From Cobetia crustatorum (GTDB lineage Bacteria > Pseudomonadota > Gammaproteobacteria > Pseudomonadales > Halomonadaceae), in contig NZ_JEMF01000021.1 in the NCBI RefSeq assembly GCF_000591415.1, positions 1-64,000 of the forward strand: a stretch of DNA of 64,000 nt. The letters are read 5' to 3'. The notes below the pieces were generated by a model, which saw only the letters and a program-made list of their open reading frames with translations, made no database searches and was not told where the DNA came from. Positions 27,739-37,091 of the stretch are shown here, piece after piece (the first letter of the stretch is position 1; every line of letters begins with the position of its first letter). Both the position numbers and the translations under genes were made by a program.

Positions 27739-28308
27739 ATGTCTGCCACTGCCTCTACCCCCGGCTGGCTCACAGGGCTCGACCGCATGACGGAAGGGCT
27801 AGGCCGCTGCGTGTCCTGGCTGGTCGTCATCATGATGCTGGTCGAATTCATGATCGTGATGCTGCGCTACGCCTTCAATATCAACAGCATCCAGATGCAA
27901 GAGTCCGTGATGTACATGCATGCGGCCGTCTTCCTGCTGGCCGCCAGCTATACCCTCAAACACGATAATCATGTCCGCGTGGATATCTTCTATCAGCGTC
28001 TGTCGCATCGTGGTAAATCGTGGATCGACCTTGGCGGCACCCTTTTCCTACTGTTCCCGGTGATGACCTTCATCCTGCTCTCAAGCCTCGGCTATGTCGG
28101 CGACTCCTGGAGCATTCACGAAGGGTCACCGGAATCCGGCGGTCTGCCGGGCGTTTATCTGCTCAAGACACTGCTACCGGCCATTGCCGTGCTGATGCTG
28201 CTGCAGGGCGTAGCTGAGGCTGGTCGCCATCTATTGTTCCTGTGTGGCCGCCTACCCTCTCCGCATACGAGCGAAGACACCCCCGATCACGATGAGGAAC
28301 TGGTGTAA
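27739..28308 (+). CDS. dctQ: TRAP transporter small permease (DctQ), system 1
   Basis: 189-aa small integral membrane subunit, four hydrophobic segments, of a tripartite ATP-independent periplasmic transporter driven by sodium or proton gradients. It shows the DctQ pattern QESVMYMHAAVFLLAASYTLKHDNHVRVDIFY. AAGGGG lies before the ATG. The stop overlaps dctM by one base (TAATG). Works with the large permease and binding protein encoded directly after it. Confidence 0.9.
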   Translation: MSATASTPGWLTGLDRMTEGLGRCVSWLVVIMMLVEFMIVMLRYAFNINSIQMQESVMYMHAAVFLLAASYTLKHDNHVRVDIFYQRLSHRGKSWIDLGGTLFLLFPVMTFILLSSLGYVGDSWSIHEGSPESGGLPGVYLLKTLLPAIAVLMLLQGVAEAGRHLLFLCGRLPSPHTSEDTPDHDEELV

Positions 28309-29714
28309 TGCTCGAGATCATGCCGCTGCTGCTATTCGTATGTATTTGTGGAGTCCTGATGCTGGGCTATCCAGTGGCCTTGTCACTGGCAGGCACGGCG
28401 CTGGCTTTCGCTGGACTGGGCATGGGACTGGATGCCTTGGGAATTACAAATGGTGTCTTCGATGCCAGCTTCCTGTCGGCAATGCCCAATCGCCTTTACG
28501 GCACCATGACCAACCAGACTCTGCTGGCCGTACCACTGTTCGTGTTGATGGGCGTATTGCTGGAGAAGTCGAAAGTTGCCGAGACCCTGCTAGACGCCAT
28601 GGCGCTGATGTTCGGCTCCTTGCGCGGCGGGCTGGGCATCTCCGTCACCATCGTGGGCATGCTACTGGCCGCCTCTACCGGTATCGTCGGTGCCACCGTC
28701 GTGACTATGGGCCTGCTATCACTGCCGACCATGCTCAAGCGTGGCTATGACCCATCACTAGCGACCGGTGCCATCTGTGCCACCGGCACGTTAGGACAGA
28801 TCATTCCCCCCTCTATCGCACTGGTACTGCTGGGCGACGTGCTGTCCTCGGCCTACCAGCAGGCGCAGCTGTCGATGGGCATCTGGAGCCCGAAGACCGT
28901 CTCGGTGGGCGATCTATTCATCGGTGCCCTGATCCCGGGTCTGATTCTGGTCGTCGCCTATATCGTCTACATTGCCATCATCGCGTGGCTGAAGCCTGAG
29001 AAGGCGCCGGCTGTCGATCGCGATGCGCTGCTGGAAGAGCTTGGGCACACTGGGAGTATCGCCTTGTTGCTGCTCAAGGGTCTGGTACCGCCGATCATAT
29101 TGATCGTCTGTGTACTAGGCTCGATTCTTGGCGGGCTGGCAACGCCAACAGAAGCGTCTGCCGTAGGTGCCTTCGGTGCATTAATGCTGGCCGTCGCCAA
29201 TCGTAAATTGAGCATCAAGACACTCACAGAGGTCGTGCGCTCCACCACTCATGTCACCTCGATGGTGTTTCTGATTCTCATCGGTGCAGCGCTGTTCTCA
29301 CTAGTCTTCCGCGGCTTCGGCGGCGAAGAAGTGGTCACCGAGATCTTCGAGAACATGCCGGGCGGTGTCGTCGGTGCCACCCTGGTAGTGATGCTGGTGA
29401 TCTTCCTGCTCGGCTTCATTCTAGACTTTATCGAAATCACCTTCGTGGTAGTACCGATCGTCGGTCCGGTGCTGCTGGCCATGGGGCTCGACCCCATCTG
29501 GCTGGGCATCATGATCGCCATCAATCTACAGACGTCCTTCCTGACGCCACCCTTCGGTTTCGCGCTGTTCTATCTTAGAGGCGTGGCGCCCAAGGAAGTC
29601 ACGACCAGTCAGATCTACAAGGGCGTCATCCCGTTCATCTTGATTCAGCTGTGCATGCTAGCTGCGCTGGCAGCCTTTCCGGGACTCGCGACCTGGCTAC
29701 CAGCCCAGTTCTGA
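28308..29714 (+). CDS. dctM: TRAP transporter large permease (DctM), system 1
   Basis: 468-aa translocation subunit with about 12 hydrophobic segments. DctM signatures are visible: AASTGIVGATVVTMGLLSLP, IIPPSIALVLLGDVL, TEASAVGAFGAL and TSFLTPPFGFALFYLRGVAP. The length, longer than the second system's 428 aa, is typical of the TakM-like subgroup. Overlaps dctQ by one base; two small hairpins separate it from the binding-protein gene. Confidence 0.92.
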   Translation: MLEIMPLLLFVCICGVLMLGYPVALSLAGTALAFAGLGMGLDALGITNGVFDASFLSAMPNRLYGTMTNQTLLAVPLFVLMGVLLEKSKVAETLLDAMALMFGSLRGGLGISVTIVGMLLAASTGIVGATVVTMGLLSLPTMLKRGYDPSLATGAICATGTLGQIIPPSIALVLLGDVLSSAYQQAQLSMGIWSPKTVSVGDLFIGALIPGLILVVAYIVYIAIIAWLKPEKAPAVDRDALLEELGHTGSIALLLLKGLVPPIILIVCVLGSILGGLATPTEASAVGAFGALMLAVANRKLSIKTLTEVVRSTTHVTSMVFLILIGAALFSLVFRGFGGEEVVTEIFENMPGGVVGATLVVMLVIFLLGFILDFIEITFVVVPIVGPVLLAMGLDPIWLGIMIAINLQTSFLTPPFGFALFYLRGVAPKEVTTSQIYKGVIPFILIQLCMLAALAAFPGLATWLPAQF

Positions 29715-29903
29715 GGGTAGATAACGAAACAAAAAGCCGTCCACTGGGCGGCCATATAAAAAACGGCGGGGCTTGCCCCGTTGGCTGATGGGAGAGCCGC
29801 CATGCGGCTCATGCAGATGTGTCATATCCGGTGGCCGCTCGGCGGCACACCCTCTGCCCACAACTTGTCCACAAAAACAATCGGGCACTTCAAGGAGCAC
29901 GCC
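29715..29903 (+). other. Intercistronic hairpins between dctM and dctP (system 1)
   Basis: GGGGC-TT-GCCCC near 29768-29779 forms one stem, and GAGCCGC (29784-29790) with GCGGCTC (29794-29800) forms a second with a 3-base loop. Such stems can stabilise the downstream binding-protein message or cause partial termination. Neither has a T run. Confidence 0.5.
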
Positions 29904-30992
29904 ATGCAACTCAACAAGCTCGCCTTCGGTATCGCCGTCGGTACCATGACGGCCATGGGCACCCTGCCAGCAATCGCCAATGCTGCCGATACCTACAGCT
30001 GGAAGATGGTCACCTCGTGGCCGAAGAACTTCCCCGGTGTTGGCCAAGGGCCTGAGCGTCTCGCACGACTGGTCGATGAGATGTCCGATGGACGCCTCAA
30101 GATCAAGGTCTATGGCGCAGGTCAACTGGTACCGGGCTTTGAGGTTCTCGATACTGTCTCGTCCGGTACTGCACAGATTGGCCACTCAGCTTCCTATTAC
30201 TGGAAGGGTAAGTCGCCGGAGGCACAGTTCTTCGCTGCCGTGCCATTCGGTATGACTGCTCAGGAGATGAACGCCTGGCTGCATTATGGTGGCGGGCTGG
30301 AGCTGTGGAACGAGGTCTACGACAAGTTCGGTGTTGAAGTGATGGCGGGTGGCTCATCTGGCGTCCAGATGGGCGGCTGGTTCAACAAGGAGATCAACTC
30401 TGTCGCTGACCTTGATGGCCTCAAGATGCGTATGCCAGGTCTTGGTGGCGATGTCATGCAACAGATGGGCGTAGCCACCGTCAGCATGCCGGGTGGCGAG
30501 ATATTTACCTCTCTGCAGTCTGGCGCCATTGATGCTACCGAGTGGATCGGGCCGTACAACGATCTGGCTTTCGGCCTCTATCAGGCAGCCAAGTACTACT
30601 ACTATCCGGGCTGGCACGAGCCGACCGTCACCTTCGAAGCCATCGTCAACGACGAGGCCATGGCCGAGCTACCGGATGATTTGAAAGCTATCCTCCGCTC
30701 TGCAGTCCGCGACGTGAACCAGGACATGCTCGACGAGTACACCGCACGCAATAACGATGCACTCGAGACATTGATCAACGAACACAAGGTCGAGCTGCGC
30801 CGCTATCCACAGGACGTGCTGGACAAGGCTCGCGAGCTATCGCAGGGTGTCGTGAAGAAGCTTGGCGATTCCAACGAGCTGGCGGGACGCATCTATGAGT
30901 CCTACACCACCTTCGAAGGCAAGGTCGAGAAGTGGCACGAAGTGTCCGAGCAAGCCTACCTGAATGCCCGTAATCCAGAAGGCATCAAGTAA
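29904..30992 (+). CDS. dctP: TRAP transporter substrate-binding protein (TakP-like), system 1
   Basis: 362-aa periplasmic binding protein. The signal peptide is about residues 1-27 (ending IANA). The mature sequence starts YSWKMVTSWPKNFPGVGQG and contains ADLDGLKMRMPGLGGDVMQ and DATEWIGPYNDLAFGLYQ followed by YYYYPGWHEP, patterns of the alpha-keto-acid-binding TakP group. Keto acids or lactate are therefore the best guess. CAAGGAG lies 6 bases before the ATG. The open frame extends upstream but is nonconserved. Last gene of dctQ-dctM-dctP. Confidence 0.9.
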   Translation: MQLNKLAFGIAVGTMTAMGTLPAIANAADTYSWKMVTSWPKNFPGVGQGPERLARLVDEMSDGRLKIKVYGAGQLVPGFEVLDTVSSGTAQIGHSASYYWKGKSPEAQFFAAVPFGMTAQEMNAWLHYGGGLELWNEVYDKFGVEVMAGGSSGVQMGGWFNKEINSVADLDGLKMRMPGLGGDVMQQMGVATVSMPGGEIFTSLQSGAIDATEWIGPYNDLAFGLYQAAKYYYYPGWHEPTVTFEAIVNDEAMAELPDDLKAILRSAVRDVNQDMLDEYTARNNDALETLINEHKVELRRYPQDVLDKARELSQGVVKKLGDSNELAGRIYESYTTFEGKVEKWHEVSEQAYLNARNPEGIK

Positions 30993-31011
30993 GACAGTAC
31001 CAGAACTCGAC

Positions 31012-31079
31012 CCGAGCACCTTACGCGCTCGGGTCACCGCTCCAATGCTTGCAGCCGCTTCTTCGGGAGCGGCTTTTTT
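31012..31079 (+). terminator. Terminator of TRAP system 1
   Basis: A first stem CCCGAGC / GCTCGGG (about 31012-31034) is followed by GCCGCT / AGCGGC with a TCTTCGGG loop and six T residues (31053-31079). The second hairpin is the likely terminator. Confidence 0.85.
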
Positions 31080-31124
31080 GTGCCTCCACGCGGCACCGTT
31101 ATCAGTGGCTTATCAATGGGAGTA

Positions 31125-31574
31125 TCAGCTCTCAAGCATAAATGTCACTGGTCCATCATTGAGCAGCGAGACCTGCATATTGGCTCCGAAGCGCCCAGTT
31201 TCAATCCCAACGCCCAACTCTTCACCACACCGTCCCGCTCGTTCGACCAGATACGCGAAGAGGCGCTCGCCCTCGGCAGGCGGCGCAGCAGCAGAAAAGC
31301 TCGGCCGCATACCGCTGCCAGTATTCGCCGCCAACGTGAACTGGGAGACCAGCAACAAGCTACCACCTGCCTGCTGCACGTTGAGGTTCATCTTGTCTGC
31401 CTCATCGGCGAACACACGGTAATGCAGCAACTTATGCAAGAGTTTGTCAGCACGCGCTTCATCATCGCCTTTCTCGATCCCCACCAGCACCAGCAGACCG
31501 CTCTCGATAGCGCCAACGCTCTCATTTTCTACCATCACCTCTGCCTGGGTGACGCGCTGGATCAACGCTCGCAT
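31125..31574 (-). CDS. dtd: D-aminoacyl-tRNA deacylase
   Basis: 149-aa DTD enzyme that recycles tRNAs mischarged with D-amino acids or glycine. Diagnostic motifs: [17 protein letters not shown] at the start, [14 protein letters not shown] (the SQFTL motif) and the Gly-cisPro-like [11 protein letters not shown] at the end. Length is normal. It lies alone between the two TRAP systems, with terminators on both sides. Confidence 0.95.
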   Translation of the reverse strand: MRALIQRVTQAEVMVENESVGAIESGLLVLVGIEKGDDEARADKLLHKLLHYRVFADEADKMNLNVQQAGGSLLLVSQFTLAANTGSGMRPSFSAAAPPAEGERLFAYLVERAGRCGEELGVGIETGRFGANMQVSLLNDGPVTFMLES

Positions 31575-31652
31575 ACAATTTGCTCCTGGAGGTCGGGATG
31601 ATCATCACTGGCTCATGGCCACGGACTGATGAATTGGTCGAGCATATCAGAC

Positions 31653-31693
31653 AAAAACGCCCCGCAGGCTTCGGCCTGCGGGGCGTTTTTGTC
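31653..31693 (-). terminator. Terminator of the dctQM operon (system 2)
   Basis: Stem AAACGCCCCGCAGG / CCTGCGGGGCGTTT with a 6-base loop and T runs on both strands. It lies 60-100 bases after the dctM stop codon on the minus strand. Confidence 0.88.
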
Positions 31694-31752
31694 ATCTCAC
31701 ATTGAATCAAATCGTACCCTCATACGCGCCTGTACTCATGTGCGCATGGACG

Positions 31753-33039
31753 TCAGTTGGCAAGACTCGGCAGGAACAGCGCAATCTGCGGGAACAGCAT
31801 CAACAGCACTGTGGCCAATAGCAGCAGCGCGATGAAGGGAGGTGTGCCACGAATGACCTCCATATACGGTTTTCGGAAGACCGCCACCGCCGTAAAGATA
31901 TCGCAGCCGAAGGGGGGCGTTGCCGAGCCGATCGCCGCCTGTAGAGTCACCAGCGTGCCGACGAGGACCGGATCAAGGCCAGCGGCATCGACTGCTGGCG
32001 CAAATACTGGCGCCAGAATCAGAATGACCACGATGGGATCAACGAACATGCAGCCCACGAAGTAGGCCACCGCGATCACCGCCAGCAACGCCAGGGCGTG
32101 TTCTGACAGGTAAGGAATGTACCCGCCGAGAATGGCATCCGGAATCTTGGCGAACGAGATCATCCATGAGAAGCCAGCACCCGCCGCGACGAGGATGAAG
32201 ACCACCGCCGTGATCAAGCCGGTCGAAAAGGCGACGCTGGGCAGGTCTTTCAGGGTCACGCCACGGTAGATCAGCATTTCCAGAATCAGCGCATAGATCA
32301 CCGATACCGTCGCTGCCTCAGTGGGCGAGAACATCCCCGAATAGATGCCACCAATGATGATGACAGGGAAGCCGGCAGGCAAGCTGGCGCGCTTGAGCGC
32401 CTTGAACCGTGACGGCCAGTCAGCCTTGGGCTGTGGCTGGATGCCCAGCTTCCACGATTTCCACATGCAGTAGAGAGAGAACAGCACCAGGATCAACAGC
32501 CCCGGGCCGATACCGGCGATGAATAGATCACCGACCGACGTGCCGGTTGCGACGCCGTAGATGATCATGCCGATAGACGGCGGAATCAACAGCGCAATAT
32601 CCGAGGCATTGATGATCAGCGCAATCGTGAACTTGTCGCTATAGCCTGCCTCCAACAGCCGTGGGCGTAATGGCCGCCCCATCGCTACCACCGTGGCCTG
32701 GGTAGAGCCGGACACAGCGCCAAACAGAGTACAGCCCAACGCCGTCGTTACCGGCAAGCCGCCACGCCAATGGCCAACAAAGCGTTCGACCACATCCAGT
32801 AGACGCTGTGCCGTCGAGCCCTTGAGCATGATGTCGGCCGCCAGGATGAACATCGGAACCGCTGTCAGCACTACTGGCTGCAGGCCACCAATCATCTGCT
32901 GAATCACCAGTTCGGGCTTGAGGAAGGGAAAATCACTGAACAGCAAAAAGAAAGTACCAACACTCAGCGGCACCATCATGGGCACCCCAAGCAGCAACAG
33001 CCCTACCATCACGAGCAGGATCCACATGGGCAGCTCCAT
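31753..33039 (-). CDS. dctM: TRAP transporter large permease (DctM), system 2
   Basis: 428-aa multi-pass permease. It has GVPMMVPLSVGTFFLL at the N-terminus, FGAVSGSTQATVVAMGRPLRP, ALLIPPSIGMIIYG, MFSPTEAATVSVIYALI and GSATPPFGCDIFTAVAVF, the DctM signature series. Transcribed after dctQ with about 88 bases between. The matching binding protein is encoded divergently upstream. Confidence 0.92.
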   Translation of the reverse strand: MELPMWILLVMVGLLLLGVPMMVPLSVGTFFLLFSDFPFLKPELVIQQMIGGLQPVVLTAVPMFILAADIMLKGSTAQRLLDVVERFVGHWRGGLPVTTALGCTLFGAVSGSTQATVVAMGRPLRPRLLEAGYSDKFTIALIINASDIALLIPPSIGMIIYGVATGTSVGDLFIAGIGPGLLILVLFSLYCMWKSWKLGIQPQPKADWPSRFKALKRASLPAGFPVIIIGGIYSGMFSPTEAATVSVIYALILEMLIYRGVTLKDLPSVAFSTGLITAVVFILVAAGAGFSWMISFAKIPDAILGGYIPYLSEHALALLAVIAVAYFVGCMFVDPIVVILILAPVFAPAVDAAGLDPVLVGTLVTLQAAIGSATPPFGCDIFTAVAVFRKPYMEVIRGTPPFIALLLLATVLLMLFPQIALFLPSLAN

Positions 33040-33127
33040 CCTTAGACCAGATACATGTTGTTTTTAAAAAATGCTAGTCAGCCAACAAGCCCCCAAAGGC
33101 CTCACAGACATGGCTGACGAAGATTCC

Positions 33128-33775
33128 TTACAAGGCACCGCTACCATCAGGCTCATCGTTCTCATCAATTTCTGATGTCTGCCAAGACAGCCATGATCCA
33201 CTGGCAAGCAGGTTGCGCATGACCGCCATCAAGTATTGCAGTGCTCCCAGTGCCAGTCCGACAGGCACCACAGCATAGAGAATCGCCAACGACCAACGCA
33301 GCGAGGGTGTCACGCGCCCCGATTTCGCCAGACTCTGGAGATAGTCGACCGCCAGCCATGACAGATACGCCAGCAGCGCACAGGTAATGACCTGCCCCAG
33401 TATCAGCAATGTCTTGCGCAGCCAGGGCGGCGTAAAGTCCAATAACGCCGTCACACGAATATGGCGACCAGCACGTGCACCGTAGCTAATCCCCAGAAAG
33501 GTCAGCCACAGCTGCAGAATTTGCATTAGCTCTTCAGTGAACGGCAGACTGTGATTGAACACATTACGCCCGATGACGTTGGCGATACTGGCCGAGGCCA
33601 TACCGAGGACACACACCACGATCAGCCAGCGTTCGACGTGTGCCAGACCACGGTCACTGCGCTCAAACAGTCCAGCCATGCCACGCAGTGATGCTGGCAA
33701 ATGTGCAAGCGGATCTGGCGGTGCACCACTGCCGTCTGCAGCAGAGTGAGAATCAGATGATGAAGACTGGTTCAT
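33128..33775 (-). CDS. dctQ: TRAP transporter small permease (DctQ), system 2
   Basis: About 215-aa membrane protein with four hydrophobic segments. It shows the DctQ pattern LMQILQLWLTFLGISYGARAGRHIRVTALLD. I prefer ATG 33775, with CAGGAAAC upstream; a longer start at 33826 adds a lysine/proline-rich leader without a ribosome site. First gene of the dctQM pair; the divergent dctP starts about 455 bases away. Confidence 0.85.
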   Translation of the reverse strand: MNQSSSSDSHSAADGSGAPPDPLAHLPASLRGMAGLFERSDRGLAHVERWLIVVCVLGMASASIANVIGRNVFNHSLPFTEELMQILQLWLTFLGISYGARAGRHIRVTALLDFTPPWLRKTLLILGQVITCALLAYLSWLAVDYLQSLAKSGRVTPSLRWSLAILYAVVPVGLALGALQYLMAVMRNLLASGSWLSWQTSEIDENDEPDGSGAL

Positions 33776-34231
33776 GGAGCAGTTTCCTGTCGGCTTGGCT
33801 TCCGGTTGCTTGGGCTTTTCATCCATCGCTTGGTTTTTTTATCAATAGAAAAGCCATTGCGTGGCTAATTCCTCCAAGATAAAACCAATTACTAGCGTTA
33901 TTCGTTGGATCATGGCGAGCAGTCACCATTGTTTCCGTTCTAGGCAAACATGTTCTAGCTTTATTAGTGATCATGACTCGTATGACACAAGGAACCTGAT
34001 TGACATGTCAGCGTGCCACGCACGCTACATCTGCATGAATCAGTAAGCGGCAAGTATCAGACAATAATGCTGAAAAACCTCATGATTCATAATAATTTCT
34101 AATCACATCATCCAATTTGGTAATTTTTTTATTATATTAAGGATGGCAATATTATCTAAACGATGCAAGCTGGACAGCGGGTGAGCGGCCAAGCCACCCG
34201 ATGCTGATGGAAAACAGACAAGGAGAACAAG
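33776..34231. other. Divergent regulatory region of TRAP system 2
   Basis: 456 bases, notably AT-rich between 34060 and 34160 (ATAATTTCT, TTTTTTTATTATATTAA), between the divergent dctQ and dctP starts. Promoters for both must lie here, but no single convincing -35/-10 pair is visible. No gene. Confidence 0.5.
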
Positions 34232-35320
34232 ATGACCATGCAGTGGACCCCGTCACCCGAACAGACCCGCGAGACGACCCAACCACAGGTACCTGTTCGC
34301 CTTTCCGCGCTGATCAAGGGAATCGCACTAGCCTCCAGCCTTGGCGTATCAGCCTTCGCCTCTGCTGGCGTTCAGGCAGATACCTGGCGTTTCGCGCTGG
34401 AAGAGGTTTCCGGCAGCGTACAGGATGCCTATGCACAGGAATTCAAGCAGCGTATCGAGAAGGCATCCGAGGGTGATATCGACGTTGAGATCTACCCCTA
34501 TGGCGCACTGGGCACCTCTTCCCAGCTCACCGAGCTTGTGCAGAGTGATGCTATCCAGCTGACTTTCGCCTCACCCGGCCACTTGGCCTCGGTGATTCCA
34601 GAAGCAGGCGTTTTCACGTTGCACTTCCTGTTTTCTGACGACAATGCCGTCAACGAAAAGGTACTGGGCAACTCCAAGGCCATCGACATGCTGTCAGAGG
34701 CCTACACCGAGCAGAATCTACAGTTGCTGGGCGTCATTCCGGAAGGCTGGATGGTGTGGACCGGTAATCGCGACATCGAGAAGCCGGCTGATATGGATGG
34801 CTTCAAGATTCGCACCATGACGTCACCCATTCTGGTTGAGACCTATCGCGGCTACGGTGCTAACCCGACGCCGCTGCCCTATTCCGAGGTTTACTCCGGC
34901 CTGCAGCTGGGACAGATCGACGGCCAGGTCAATCCGGTATTCGCTATCGAGGAAATGAGCTTCTACGAAGTTCAGGACTACATGATTCAGGCTAAGCAGG
35001 CGCAGTTCATCACCACTCTGGTGGCCTCCAGCGACTTCTACTCGGGCCTGGATGACGATCAACGCCAGGTTCTGGATAAGGTGACCAATGAGATGCGTCC
35101 CTACATCTTCGAGAAGCAGGAGCAGTACAATGCTGACCGCCTCGAAAAAATCAAGAAGGACAGCGATATCAAGATCATCACGCTAACTGACGAGCAACGC
35201 GATGCCTTCCGCCCAGAAGGCGAGAAAGGCTGGAAGGTCTTCCGCGAACAGGCGGGGGAGCGTGGCAGCAAGATACTCGATACCCTGCAGGCCGATATCA
35301 AGGCTGCTGAAGGCGAGTAA
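34232..35320 (+). CDS. dctP: TRAP transporter substrate-binding protein, system 2 (TeaA/UehA-like relative)
   Basis: 362-aa periplasmic binding protein; AAGGAGAAC precedes the ATG. The signal region is unusually far in (hydrophobic residues about 24-46, cleavage near VQADTW). The ligand-domain motif GFKIRTMTSPILVETYRGYG and TPLPYSEVYSGLQLGQIDGQ resemble the compatible-solute binders TeaA and UehA of ectoine TRAP systems more than sugar-acid binders. The similarity is moderate, and the rest differs, so ectoine is only one possibility. Divergent from its dctQM partners. Confidence 0.85.
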   Translation: MTMQWTPSPEQTRETTQPQVPVRLSALIKGIALASSLGVSAFASAGVQADTWRFALEEVSGSVQDAYAQEFKQRIEKASEGDIDVEIYPYGALGTSSQLTELVQSDAIQLTFASPGHLASVIPEAGVFTLHFLFSDDNAVNEKVLGNSKAIDMLSEAYTEQNLQLLGVIPEGWMVWTGNRDIEKPADMDGFKIRTMTSPILVETYRGYGANPTPLPYSEVYSGLQLGQIDGQVNPVFAIEEMSFYEVQDYMIQAKQAQFITTLVASSDFYSGLDDDQRQVLDKVTNEMRPYIFEKQEQYNADRLEKIKKDSDIKIITLTDEQRDAFRPEGEKGWKVFREQAGERGSKILDTLQADIKAAEGE

Positions 35321-35362
35321 ATCGCATCATCCGGAGTGGTCATATCCACTCTGGCCAAGATG

Positions 35363-35404
35363 AAAAAAACGCCCCTGCCGGTTATCCGGTAGGGGCGTTT
35401 TTTC
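35363..35404. terminator. Terminator after dctP (system 2)
   Basis: AAAAAACGCCCCT-GCCGG / CCGGT-AGGGGCGTTTTTT hairpin with TTAT loop, A run and T run on opposite sides. It serves dctP and probably the convergent CHI-like gene. Confidence 0.9.
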
Positions 35405-35474
35405 GAGTCAATCAGACAGTAATCGTCGCCGTCATTCAGGCACTGCCTTGGAGCCTACCTCTCTGGCCGGCCCC

Positions 35475-36092
35475 TTATTGGCCCAGCAGCTGAGCGCGAA
35501 AATCGTCTTGCGCTGGCGTATCACCCAGCCAAATCGCGAACAGGCCATTGGCCAGTGCCAGCGAGTCACTACTGAAGATAACCGAGTCATTGAGCGTCAG
35601 TGTCAGCGCCCCTCTTCCTCCCCCTGCAGGCTGCCACTGCAGCGCGTAGCGATCACCCGGTACCACGCTACGATAGGCGGCATTGAACTCTTTCAGCGCC
35701 GACTCGACAGCCGCAAAATCACTCGCCGAAAGATTCTTGCGCACGCCCTTGGTTGTCGCCTTGACGAAATCTTCAGCATCAATGGCATGGAAATACTCCA
35801 ACACCAAACGCCGCGAGATATCATTCAAGGGCGCTGGCCGTGGGCGTCTAGCATCCTGATAGTAAGCGCCGACATAGGCGTCCCACACCATGTAGGTGAA
35901 GAGCCCAGTACCGATCAGCATCATTGACTGGCCGCCAGGCGCGTCGATCTGATCAGCAAAGCTCACATCCTTGATCTCGGCAGCCAACACCTGCGGGCTC
36001 ACGGCAGCCGCCATACAGGCCGCCAGACTGACCGCTAGCAGTCGAGGCTGAAACGCGCGAAGCAAAGGCAGACGGAACAGTGATGAAGTCAT
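35475..36092 (-). CDS. Chalcone isomerase-like (CHI-fold) periplasmic protein
   Basis: About 205-aa exported protein: basic start, hydrophobic stretch and AVSPQVLAAE cleavage region. The mature part has the bacterial chalcone-isomerase-like pattern MMLIGTGLFTYMVWDAYVGAYY, RRLVLEYFHAIDAEDFVKA and NGLFAIWLGD near the end. Bacterial members are not flavonoid enzymes, as far as known; the role is undefined. ATG 36092 or GTG 36101 are alternative starts. Upstream is thiD on the same strand, 88 bases away. Confidence 0.8.
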   Translation of the reverse strand: MTSSLFRLPLLRAFQPRLLAVSLAACMAAAVSPQVLAAEIKDVSFADQIDAPGGQSMMLIGTGLFTYMVWDAYVGAYYQDARRPRPAPLNDISRRLVLEYFHAIDAEDFVKATTKGVRKNLSASDFAAVESALKEFNAAYRSVVPGDRYALQWQPAGGGRGALTLTLNDSVIFSSDSLALANGLFAIWLGDTPAQDDFRAQLLGQ

Positions 36093-36180
36093 GGCTTTCA
36101 CTCGTCAATGAAGCAACAGGATAGGAAACATCAACCTCATCACGCCGCTCCGAAAGGGGCCCGCGACAGAGAACCACTTA

Positions 36181-36981
36181 TCACCACAGCGCATGAAAGT
36201 GATGCACAGGGCCGCGGCCTTTACCCACGCTGAGTTGATCCGATGCACGCAAGGCACCCAACAGCCATTCACGAGCCTCTTCCACGGCCTGTGGCAATGA
36301 CCGCCCCTGAGCCAGACGTGCCGTAATGGCAGAGGACATTGAGCAACCAGTACCATGCAGGTTATCGGTCTCGATACGTGGCGCACACAGCCACTGCTCT
36401 CCCGCATCACTGACCAGCAAGTCATCACATGCCTGCCCCTCAAGCGCCCCGCCCTTGATCAGTACCGCCTTCGCACCTCTAGCGCGTAGCTCTCGCGCGA
36501 CTGCCGGCATATCACTGCGGCCGATAAGTCGACGCTCGCCTAGCAGTACCGCGGCCTCATGCAGATTAGGCGTGATGATATCGGCTAGCGGCACCAGATA
36601 CTTGGCCACGGCGCTGATGGCAGCATCATCAACCAATGCATCACCACTCTTGGCAACCAGTACCGGATCCAACACGATCCACGGTGGACGACGCTGGGCA
36701 AGCCGATCTGCCAGCATTTCCACGACTTGCGGGTCTGCGACCATGCCGATCTTGGCGGCACGAATATCAAGATCATCCAGTACGGCGTCCAGCTGCGCGG
36801 CAATGAACTCGCGCGATACGACCTCTACACTACGCACACCACAGGTATTCTGGGCGGTGAGCGCAGTGATCACACTGGCTCCATAAGCCCCCAGTGCGGA
36901 GAATGTCTTGAGATCCGCCTGAATGCCGGCTCCCCCCGAAGGGTCAGAACCCGCAATCGTCAGGACGCACGGAATAAGCAT
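36181..36981 (-). CDS. thiD: Hydroxymethylpyrimidine/phosphomethylpyrimidine kinase
   Basis: 266-aa ribokinase-fold kinase making HMP-PP for thiamine. It begins IPCVLTIAGSDPSGGAGIQADLKTF, contains KIGMVADPQVVEML, VLDPVLVAKSG and the C-terminal anion-hole motif NLHGTGCSMSSAI (catalytic region). The ATG at 36981 matches the family start; the upstream frame is not conserved. The thiamine genes thiS-thiG lie elsewhere in this window (48-49.5 kb). Confidence 0.93.
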   Translation of the reverse strand: MLIPCVLTIAGSDPSGGAGIQADLKTFSALGAYGASVITALTAQNTCGVRSVEVVSREFIAAQLDAVLDDLDIRAAKIGMVADPQVVEMLADRLAQRRPPWIVLDPVLVAKSGDALVDDAAISAVAKYLVPLADIITPNLHEAAVLLGERRLIGRSDMPAVARELRARGAKAVLIKGGALEGQACDDLLVSDAGEQWLCAPRIETDNLHGTGCSMSSAITARLAQGRSLPQAVEEAREWLLGALRASDQLSVGKGRGPVHHFHALW

Positions 36982-37091
36982 GCAAGAAACTCCCGAAAAA
37001 TAGCATGAACATGCCACCAGCATACCCGAGCTGGACGGGGAAGAAAGCCACCATGACAGCCCTCACACCATGACTAGTGGAAGACTCACAG

